Positions 23,008 to 29,300 of a DNA stretch of 29,300 bases are shown here, one piece after another. Below the pieces are notes generated by a model that was not told the origin of the DNA, ran no database searches, and saw only the letters and a list, made by a program, of their open reading frames with translations. The DNA lies in contig CAAGJU010000235.1 in NCBI GenBank assembly GCA_900770225.1, positions 1 through 29,300 of the forward strand, in the 5' to 3' direction. Positions within the stretch are counted from its first letter, which is position 1, and each line of letters begins with the position of its first letter. The DNA comes from Lachnospiraceae bacterium (lineage in GTDB: Bacteria > Bacillota > Clostridia > Lachnospirales > Lachnospiraceae). The position numbers were made by a program, and so were the translations under genes.

Positions 23008-23092
23008 GGATCGCTACGCGCTACGCGCTCTCGCGATCCTCCCTCAGCTCGGGCTCTCGTGTGGCTTCGCTCCACTACGCCCTCGCTGAGGG
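23008..23092. repeat. GC-rich double hairpin element upstream of the peptidase gene
   Basis: GGATCGC...GCGATCC (about 23009-23039) and CCCTCAGC...GCTGAGGG (about 23041-23092, with inner GGGC/GCCC and TGTGG/CTCCA pairing) form two adjacent stems, directly joined to the 74-bp repeat. The 12-mer ACGCGCTCTCGC is shared with the 11211 element, hinting at a common repeat family. It lies in the 252-base gap between the peptidase and YhaN-like genes; no gene is seen there. Confidence 0.6.
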
Positions 23093-23163
23093 GCGTGTCA
23101 ATAAGTCATTCACCCACTTTTGCACAAGTGCAACGTGGGTGATGACTTTTGACACTGTTATCA
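23090..23163 (+). repeat. 74-bp hairpin repeat, left copy
   Basis: This is identical over all 74 bases to the reverse complement of 29227-29300. It folds as a long hairpin: GTGTCAA/TTGACAC, AAGTCAT/ATGACTT and CACCCAC/GTGGGTG stems of 7 bp each, separated by single bulged T, then TTGCAC/GTGCAA at the tip. It begins 18 bases past the stop of the YhaN-like gene. It has no T run in the minus direction. Confidence 0.9.
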
Positions 23164-23180
23164 AATCATTGCATGGCTGA

Positions 23181-25961
23181 TCAGTCCGCTCCCGCAGCCT
23201 GCCGCCCGCGACAGGTAAAATACAGGATCTGATATTCCTGCCCCACCTGCTCCAGGAAGCGCATGGCTCCGTTGTATTTTCTGTCATCCAGACTGACAAA
23301 GGGATCATCCATCACGAGGAACGGCTTCTCCTCCGGATACATGGCATCCGCCATCGCCATCCGGCGGCACAGACCGATCATATCCTGATAGCCCTCACTC
23401 AGAAACGCCGTGTTTCTGAGCGCACCACTCTCGCGCACGGAAATATTCAGATCTGCGTCCATCTCATATATTTTATCATCGCCCGGCGCGAACATCGCAT
23501 AATACCGGTCGAAGGAACGTTTCAGCGGATCCATGTAACGGGCAGAAAAATGTACCCGCGCTGTCTCCAGCATTTCGCGCGTCCGTGTCATCACCTCGTA
23601 GCGATGCATGGCGCGTGCCCGCTCCGCCTGAAGCTCCGACAGCTTTTCCTCGCAGCTCCGGATGTGTTCCAGCGCCGCCTGTTTCTCTGCCAGTTCCTTC
23701 TCAGCATCACGGATCTGCCGCTGCACTTCCTCCAGTTCATTTTTCAGAGAGCGGAACCTTGCGCTCAGCGCCTCCATGGAACCGTCGTCGGCATCTTTTT
23801 CATAACCCGACAGATGATCTGTTCTCCGCCCGGACAACGTGCCTTCAAAACGCCCATCTGACGCAGGATCTCCGGCCGTCAATTTCCTGGCCGCAGGATC
23901 TCTGACTGTCTGATCTCCCCACATCAGTTCTCCATCTGACCCGTCTCCGGCTGCGCCTGAAACGTCATCCTCAGAAAAAACATCGGGATGCGCACGCTCA
24001 AATTTCTGCCGTGCCTCTCTGCCAGTCTGCCACACAGAAGTCAGCATGTCCAGTTTCTTTCGCTCATCCAGCAGGCGCATCAGCTGGTTCTCCGGATCAT
24101 CTTCCGGTGTAATTCCCGATGACAGCAGAAACTCCCGGATCTCAGCCGCCGTGCCCTGCACGCGCTGTCTCGCCTGTTCCAGCCGGGCCTTCAGCCGCTG
24201 ATAGTCCACAGTCACTTCCCTGATATGGTAGAGTTCTTCCGTCACTTCATCTTCAGACACACGCACATTCAGTCGGGAAAAATAATCGGAAACCCGTTCT
24301 TCTCCCTCCTCCATCAGTGAAGTTTCGCTCTGTATTTCGCGGGCCAGCTGTCGCCAGCTCTGCTTCATCGCAGCGGCAGAAGGGTTCTCCTGCCCGGTTA
24401 TCCCGATACCATAGTTTCGTCTGCGGCGAGCCACCCGATCGTCTCTTCGGCCGTCTTCCCGTTTGTTTCTGCGACTGTTTTCCCGCCCGTATCCACAATT
24501 TTCGCCGCTGCTGCTTCTTAAATTGTTTCCGCGGTCGTCTTCTCGGTTGTCATTCCCTCTGCCGGAGAAAACCGCACACAGAATACCGAACACCAGCAGC
24601 AGGGCACCTGCCGCCGTCCACACCGTGCGAAGCACATCGGCCGGCAGCCCGAATCCTGTCAGCCACACGGAAAACGCCGCATCGGCACTGAACCGGACAA
24701 CAAGACCTGCGATCAGCATGATAAGCCCGATGATAAGCATCAGCACACCCCTCTTATGCATGCCCTTTTTATTCGTGCCCCGCCGGTTTTCCTGCTCCCG
24801 GGTGTATTCGTCTGCCTCATCCGCTGCCGGTTCCGACAGGATTCCTTCGGGTGTTTCACGCAGAAAACGACGAATGCCGTCTGCTTTTTCCTGAAGACTG
24901 CTGATCCGGTTCTTTCTCTGCCGGCAGTCATCCCAGCATTGGATGATCTCCGCCGTTTCGTCAGCTGAAGGCATCCAGTTGTCAAACATCTGCTGCTCAC
25001 GCTGGAATCGCTCCTGCTCTTCCTCCGTCAGATAGCGCAGATCATCCTGTCCAATTCCGTCCGCAGTCGCCATCCGCAGATATTTTTCAATTTCTTCTGT
25101 CTTTGGAAGTCCGGCCGGAAATTTTTTCTGTTGGTCACGGACGCGGCCTGCGGCTTCCTCTTCCGCTTCCCGCAGGGTCTGATCCTGCAGAAGGACAGCC
25201 CGCCGGTCCTGCGAGGCGCTGCGCCTGTCCATTTCATCAACCGTTTTTTTCTGCTCCGCAGAAAGGGATGATGCCCTGTTCCGCAGCCGGTTCAGTACAT
25301 CCGTGCTTCTGTCCAGTGCCTTTTCGCAGTTCTCTTTTCCGGCGGCTTCCGCGGAAAGCGACGAGATCTCCGCATCCATTCTGGCGATCAACCCCGTTTT
25401 TCTGTGCGGTGTCAGACGGTCCGTCTCCGCCTTCAGCTGCCGCTGTGCTTCCTCATAGCGGCTCATATCCGCTGTATCTTCCGTCACCCGCCCGATCTTG
25501 GCACTGATTCCCGGCGTTGCTTCCGTCATGCAGTCCAGCTGCCCGATAAATACCGTTCTCTCAAAAGAGGGTCTGTCCACAGAAAAAATAGCCTCGCCCG
25601 GCACCTCTCCGAATCTGTCCGTGCGCAGATTCGTATCGGCATCATACACAGCGAGCGTGTCCGTGCGGCTGTTTTTCTCCCCGAATGTCCGCTCGATCCG
25701 CAAGTTCTGCCCTCCCAGCGTGAAGGTCACCGAACCGCCGTACACGCCACCCTGCCACGGGGCAAACCGACGGCGTTCGTTGCGCAGTTCATCGCGGAGT
25801 CTCTCCCCGTCGAAACCATAAAACATAACGCAGATAAAAGACGCCAGCGTGCTTTTGCCGGTGCCGTTTCCGGCGCGGATCACCTGCAGCCCGTCAGAAA
25901 AAGCGAAATCCGCCTGATGAAGTTTTCCGAAATTTTCCACATGGCAGCTTCGGATGATCAA
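23181..25961 (-). CDS. YhaN-like SMC-type ATPase with two membrane segments
   Basis: This is a large ATPase of the SbcC/Rad50-like group, expected to work with the adjacent nuclease on DNA ends. The 926-residue product has Walker A (AGNGTGKST, about 30-38), a first coiled coil (about 170-400), and a pair of membrane segments near 403-423 and 443-463. A second coiled coil follows. The C-terminal part holds the LSEGYQDMIGLCRRMAMADA signature (about 850) and Walker B VMDDPFVSLDD (about 880). Membrane segments in the coiled-coil region are a feature of Bacillus YhaN rather than SbcC. Two low-complexity insertions rich in R, N, D and G follow the membrane pair (about 465-520) and the middle of coil two. 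The start overlaps the nuclease stop by four bases (ATGA). Confidence 0.85.
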   Translation of the reverse strand: MIIRSCHVENFGKLHQADFAFSDGLQVIRAGNGTGKSTLASFICVMFYGFDGERLRDELRNERRRFAPWQGGVYGGSVTFTLGGQNLRIERTFGEKNSRTDTLAVYDADTNLRTDRFGEVPGEAIFSVDRPSFERTVFIGQLDCMTEATPGISAKIGRVTEDTADMSRYEEAQRQLKAETDRLTPHRKTGLIARMDAEISSLSAEAAGKENCEKALDRSTDVLNRLRNRASSLSAEQKKTVDEMDRRSASQDRRAVLLQDQTLREAEEEAAGRVRDQQKKFPAGLPKTEEIEKYLRMATADGIGQDDLRYLTEEEQERFQREQQMFDNWMPSADETAEIIQCWDDCRQRKNRISSLQEKADGIRRFLRETPEGILSEPAADEADEYTREQENRRGTNKKGMHKRGVLMLIIGLIMLIAGLVVRFSADAAFSVWLTGFGLPADVLRTVWTAAGALLLVFGILCAVFSGRGNDNREDDRGNNLRSSSGENCGYGRENSRRNKREDGRRDDRVARRRRNYGIGITGQENPSAAAMKQSWRQLAREIQSETSLMEEGEERVSDYFSRLNVRVSEDEVTEELYHIREVTVDYQRLKARLEQARQRVQGTAAEIREFLLSSGITPEDDPENQLMRLLDERKKLDMLTSVWQTGREARQKFERAHPDVFSEDDVSGAAGDGSDGELMWGDQTVRDPAARKLTAGDPASDGRFEGTLSGRRTDHLSGYEKDADDGSMEALSARFRSLKNELEEVQRQIRDAEKELAEKQAALEHIRSCEEKLSELQAERARAMHRYEVMTRTREMLETARVHFSARYMDPLKRSFDRYYAMFAPGDDKIYEMDADLNISVRESGALRNTAFLSEGYQDMIGLCRRMAMADAMYPEEKPFLVMDDPFVSLDDRKYNGAMRFLEQVGQEYQILYFTCRGRQAAGAD

Positions 25962-27136
25962 AACTCTGTTACCTCCCCTGAGAGTGCCAGAATCCCGCAG
26001 CGGATGATCTCCGCCTTGTCTTCCTCCGACAGGGAGGCATCCGCCTCCACCGTACGGACAAATTCACCTTTCAGCGATGCATCCAGACGGAAATCGCGAT
26101 AATCTACCGACAGTCTGGTGTCATCTTCCACACTGACGAAATAGTAATCCGGCGAAAAATGACCGGCGATCTGTTCGGGATGTTTCTCACAGTCACAGGC
26201 CACCTGTCCGGTGAGTATGATCTTCACCAGGTCGTCCGGACCGGGAGAGCCCGCTGTGAGCCCACCGAAACTGGCACTGTCGGATCCGGTGACGTCGAAT
26301 CTGGCACTGTCGATTGCGGAAACGACGGATCCTGCATTTCCAGTTACAGAAACGCCGGGACTGTGAAGCACGTCTTCCACCCGCTCCATCATCTCAATGG
26401 TCGAACGGCAGCCTGTCACATCGACTTCCGGCGCGAAAAAACGCCGCCTTGCAAAGGGCACAAGCCTTCTGCTGTATTTCCTGCTCTCAGGATCGATATC
26501 AAGCAGGACAAAGCCATGTTCTCCGCACTCGTCGAAGCCTCTTCCCTCCAGACAGCCGGGATAGCACCAGACGCCCTTCGGCGGCAGAACGCCCTCGCGG
26601 TAACTGTGAATATGGCCGAGGGCCAGATAATCGATGTTCCGTCCGGAAAGCGTACGAAGGTCGATCAGATCTCCTCTGCCGGTGCTCCCGTAATCCGCGA
26701 TCTGTCCATGCATCATCACAATGTTAAAATATGCCGGATCCATCACCGGCACACTTTGCATCGCCCCGGCGATCGCAACACCACCTACACGGAATACCAT
26801 CCATCGATCGCCGAAAACCTTCAGATTGGAGGGCAGATCCTGAACAGCAGAAACCAGTGCGTCCTCCTCATGATTGCCGGGCAGGTAGAAAAAACAGATG
26901 TCCGGACGCCCGTTCACCGTCCCGAGGAAGGTGTTGCGCGCCTGCGTGGAGATATGCCTGGTATCAAAAAGATCGCCGGAGATCAGGATAGCCCGCACTT
27001 CGTTGGATGCCGCATAGTCCGCCATACGCACAAAGGTATCCAGCAGCTCTGCATTTCGCGTTCTGGCCTGTTCTGCTGTGAGATTTGTCTTCATGGAAGA
27101 ATCCAGGTGAAGATCTGCACAATGTATTATTTTCAT
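25958..27136 (-). CDS. YhaO/SbcD-like DNA repair metallophosphoesterase
   Basis: This is a predicted Mn-dependent nuclease partner of the YhaN-like ATPase, as Mre11 is to Rad50. The 392-residue product shows all phosphoesterase motifs: DLHLD (8-12), GDLFD (54-58), GNHE (87-90), MHGQ (142-145) and GHIH (174-177). A C-terminal region (about 230-392) would bind the ATPase. An insertion near residues 265-305 (rich in S, G, V, T, D) derives partly from a 30-bp tandem repeat (26271-26330). The ribosome binding site is weak. The gene pair overlaps by four bases, so coupled translation is likely. Confidence 0.9.
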   Translation of the reverse strand: MKIIHCADLHLDSSMKTNLTAEQARTRNAELLDTFVRMADYAASNEVRAILISGDLFDTRHISTQARNTFLGTVNGRPDICFFYLPGNHEEDALVSAVQDLPSNLKVFGDRWMVFRVGGVAIAGAMQSVPVMDPAYFNIVMMHGQIADYGSTGRGDLIDLRTLSGRNIDYLALGHIHSYREGVLPPKGVWCYPGCLEGRGFDECGEHGFVLLDIDPESRKYSRRLVPFARRRFFAPEVDVTGCRSTIEMMERVEDVLHSPGVSVTGNAGSVVSAIDSARFDVTGSDSASFGGLTAGSPGPDDLVKIILTGQVACDCEKHPEQIAGHFSPDYYFVSVEDDTRLSVDYRDFRLDASLKGEFVRTVEADASLSEEDKAEIIRCGILALSGEVTEF

Positions 27137-27257
27137 ACGCTCACTTATACCATCTCATCCTTGTCACAGATACTGCTATCCGACACTCCTGTCCGTCCTG
27201 TGTCCCATTGAATGCTGCCTGTACTTCCCTGTACATTCTGAAAAGAGCCTTTATTTA

Positions 27258-28481
27258 TTACTGCCCTTCGGGTGCAGAAGGATACCACGTATACGCATTG
27301 TCTTTGTCCGTAAAGAGCACGGTTTCCGTGTCCGTCAGATTATTTTTCTGCAGGAAATCCTTCATGCCGTCCTGTCCCAGGACAATGCCGATCGTCGCGA
27401 GTGCGTCACCGGCCGCATCATCCTCTCCCAGCACCGTGACCTGATTCAGATCCGTTTCCGCCGGATAACCTGTGCGAGGGTCAAGGATGTGATGGTAGAT
27501 CTTCCCGTCTTTTTTGAAATACCGCTCGTAAATGCCGGAGGAGATCACGCTGTCATCCGCTGTGCTGACGGTGGTCAGAACGGTTCCTCTGTCGTCGAAC
27601 GGTGTCTGGATGCCGACGGTCCAGTCCGTTCCGTCCGGTTTGGTACCGATGGCCCGCACATTGCCGCCCAGATTGATCAGCGCCGACTGGCAGCCCTCTT
27701 CCGTCAGATAATCCTTCAGCTTCCCGGAGATATATCCTTTCGCAATGCCGCCGAGATCCAGCATGGTATCCGGTGAATCAAAGCTCAGCTCATTTCCGTC
27801 CAGATGAACTTTGGTGTAATCGACCTTCTTCAGCTGTTCCTGAATATCCTTGTCGTCGGGAACCGTTCCCTCATGACTGCTGTCTTCAAAGTCCCACAGA
27901 TCCTTGACCGGCAGGATGGTGATGTCAAACGCGCCGTCAGACATTTCTGAATACTTCAGTCCTTCTTCGATACACGCCGCCAGGTCGTCGGACACGGTGA
28001 CCGTCTGTTCTGTCCTGTGGTTCACCTGATAAAGCTCGGAAGTTTCCTTCTGCGCGGAAAGCGTGTTCTCCATGTGGCTGCACAGATCCGCACAGCCCTG
28101 CATCCACGTTGCGGCCTGGTCGCCGTACAGCCGGATGCTGATCACGGTATCAAAAAACATACCCGACCACTCCATCGGGTCATCGTCAGCGCCCGTACCC
28201 GTCGTAACGAGTGCCGTATCTTCCGAACTGCCCGTCCCCGTACTGCCGGTCTCCACACTGCCCTTATCCGCATTCTCTGCATCTGAAGTGCCCGATGCCT
28301 GTGTTTTTCCCGCCTGATCTTCTCCGGCCGCTGCACCGCAGCCGGAAAAAATAACCGCAGGAAGCAGTGTCAGTGCACAGAGCCGCCTGATGAACGGATA
28401 CCGCTCAGATATCCGGGGTGATCTCACGTGCGTGTCAGCTGACAATCTGTTCTGTTCGATAGTATTCATGATGTCTCTCAT
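27258..28481 (-). CDS. apbE: FAD:protein FMN transferase (ApbE), lipoprotein
   Basis: ApbE attaches FMN through a phosphoester bond to a threonine or serine of exported flavoproteins such as Rnf/Nqr subunits and FMN-binding domains. The 407-residue product has a long basic N-region, a hydrophobic segment (about 34-46) and a lipobox-like FSGC with Cys48, so it is probably a lipoprotein. A serine-, threonine- and glycine-rich linker follows (50-105). The catalytic domain shows MLDLGGIAKGYISGKL, HHILDPRTGYPAETD and AGDALATIGIVLG. An alternative start at 28469 would shorten the N-region by four residues. It lies 172 bases after the Gx-transporter gene; that spacer is TCTGTCAT-like low-complexity sequence without a gene. 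Confidence 0.93.
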   Translation of the reverse strand: MRDIMNTIEQNRLSADTHVRSPRISERYPFIRRLCALTLLPAVIFSGCGAAAGEDQAGKTQASGTSDAENADKGSVETGSTGTGSSEDTALVTTGTGADDDPMEWSGMFFDTVISIRLYGDQAATWMQGCADLCSHMENTLSAQKETSELYQVNHRTEQTVTVSDDLAACIEEGLKYSEMSDGAFDITILPVKDLWDFEDSSHEGTVPDDKDIQEQLKKVDYTKVHLDGNELSFDSPDTMLDLGGIAKGYISGKLKDYLTEEGCQSALINLGGNVRAIGTKPDGTDWTVGIQTPFDDRGTVLTTVSTADDSVISSGIYERYFKKDGKIYHHILDPRTGYPAETDLNQVTVLGEDDAAGDALATIGIVLGQDGMKDFLQKNNLTDTETVLFTDKDNAYTWYPSAPEGQ

Positions 28482-28653
28482 CTCAAGTTTCCCCGTTTTC
28501 TGACTGTCCGCACTTCTCAGTTATCTGTCATACGAACCGACATTTTCTGCCATCGGGCTCATCCTTTTGTGTCCATACGCCTGTCCATCTGTTACTGTCT
28601 TCTCTGTTTTCCGTTATTGGAGCTCATCTATCATCTGTTGTCTGAAAGCCCAG

Positions 28654-29181
28654 TCAGCCGGCATCCGGCCCTCTCATCTGTCTGTCGCCATGAATGCGTG
28701 GAAGCACAGCCGACACGATGATACCGATCAGAATACCGGTCACATCTCCGGCGAGCATGAGGATCGGCAGATACCAGAAGACCGGAAAAGAAGGAACCAC
28801 AGCGACTGCCACGATGGTCTGGCCGATATTGTGCGCGGTGCCGCCTGCAGCACTCACACCGATCAGGCTGAACTGGCCGGACCTGAGCAGTAATGTCATA
28901 ACCAGAATGCTCAGAAGCGCCCCCGCCATGCCATAGGCAATGCTGAACATATTGCCGAAGAGAAGGCCGATGACGATAACACGGACAACCGTGACAAGTA
29001 CAGCCGCCTTCCAGTCGTACAGCTTCAGTACGATCAGGATAGCGACGTTGCACAGGCCCAGCTTGATCCCCGGCACAGCAAAGTCCAGCGGAATCATGCT
29101 TTCCACATAGCCGAGAATGATAGCAAGCGCCGTCAGAAGGCCCAGATATGCAGTTTTAGATGCCGTCCATTTTTTCTCCAT
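28654..29181 (-). CDS. Gx transporter family membrane protein (HepT/EetB-like)
   Basis: This is a small integral membrane protein of the family annotated as Gx transporter or heptaprenyl diphosphate synthase component I. The 175-residue product has about five hydrophobic segments, starting with YLGLLTALAIILGYVESMIP. It carries the family block PGIKLGLCNVAILIVLKLYDWKAA (about 36-60) and GGTAHNIGQTIVA. Function is not established. In several Firmicutes, relatives lie beside ApbE and FMN-binding proteins, for example in flavin-based electron transfer loci, and the neighbour here is apbE. The ATG is preceded by AGGAC. The 74-bp hairpin repeat lies about 45 bases upstream. Confidence 0.85.
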   Translation of the reverse strand: MEKKWTASKTAYLGLLTALAIILGYVESMIPLDFAVPGIKLGLCNVAILIVLKLYDWKAAVLVTVVRVIVIGLLFGNMFSIAYGMAGALLSILVMTLLLRSGQFSLIGVSAAGGTAHNIGQTIVAVAVVPSFPVFWYLPILMLAGDVTGILIGIIVSAVLPRIHGDRQMRGPDAG

Positions 29182-29226
29182 GTCCTGATTACGCCATCAT
29201 TGTCTGCCATACGACAATTTATGTGA

Positions 29227-29300
29227 TGATAACAGTGTCAAAAGTCATCACCCACGTTGCACTTGTGCAAAAGTGGGTGAATGACTTATTGACACGCCCC
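29227..29300 (-). repeat. 74-bp hairpin repeat, right copy, reaching the window edge
   Basis: This is an exact reverse complement of 23090-23163. The match runs to the last base, so the repeat may continue, perhaps into the GC-rich double hairpin that adjoins the left copy. It lies upstream of the Gx-transporter gene. Confidence 0.9.

Noticed and set aside
23096..23157. Intrinsic terminator of the YhaN-like gene
   Set aside because: The hairpin is strong, but no T run follows on the minus strand and the same sequence recurs upstream of another gene, so it is listed as a repeat.
26159..27211. Plus-strand frame of 350 codons
   Set aside because: It is antisense to the YhaO-like gene with all five phosphoesterase motifs; no start signal or domain supports it.

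Overview
The window looks like a chromosomal segment of a low-to-mid-GC Gram-positive anaerobe of the class Clostridia, most likely Lachnospiraceae. The reasons are a zinc-type S14 (C-X2-C pairs), the rpsJ-to-secY gene order, a gdpP-rplI-dnaB operon, a class B sortase, a YhaO/YhaN pair, a tiny 2[4Fe-4S] ferredoxin next to a DUF1858 protein, and an ApbE/Gx-transporter pair. The genus is inferred from gene content only. Every gene but one (the acetyltransferase at 12792-13706) is on the minus strand.

Region 1 (1-11354) is a complete S10-spc ribosomal protein operon read right to left: rpsJ, rplC, rplD, rplW, rplB, rpsS, rplV, rpsC, rplP, rpmC, rpsQ, rplN, rplX, rplE, rpsZ, rpsH, rplF, rplR, rpsE, rpmD, rplO, secY. 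It has its own near-consensus promoter (11117-11145), a roughly 230-nt leader that can fold into a three-way junction (likely autoregulatory), a second structured spacer between rpsJ and rplC, and an intrinsic terminator directly after secY (151-196). Inverted copies of an 85-bp repeat bracket the operon (32-116 and 11211-11295). The right copy is part of a MITE-like element with terminal inverted repeats.

Region 2 (11355-14693) holds a membrane protein that resembles a catalytically dead SipW/ER-type signal peptidase with a long charged tail, a divergent GNAT acetyltransferase with in-frame tandem repeats, a DUF1858 protein and a 56-residue ferredoxin. The ferredoxin promoter has a tandemly repeated, operator-like palindrome just upstream.

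Region 3 (14694-22928) carries dnaB, rplI and gdpP (replicative helicase, ribosomal protein L9, c-di-AMP phosphodiesterase), ssb, a class B sortase, coaX (type III pantothenate kinase) and an M20-family PepT-like peptidase.

Region 4 (22929-29300) carries a YhaN-like membrane-spanning SMC-type ATPase overlapping a YhaO/SbcD-like nuclease gene, then an ApbE flavin transferase lipoprotein and a Gx-transporter membrane protein. A perfect 74-bp inverted repeat, itself a long hairpin, brackets this region and runs to the window edge.

No tRNA, rRNA, CRISPR array, transposase or phage gene was seen. I see no clear new defence or biosynthetic system. The most unusual signals are the two inverted-repeat pairs, the structured rpsJ leader and rpsJ-rplC spacer, the signal-peptidase-like pseudoenzyme, and a recurring pattern of in-frame 30-36 bp tandem repeats in unrelated proteins.
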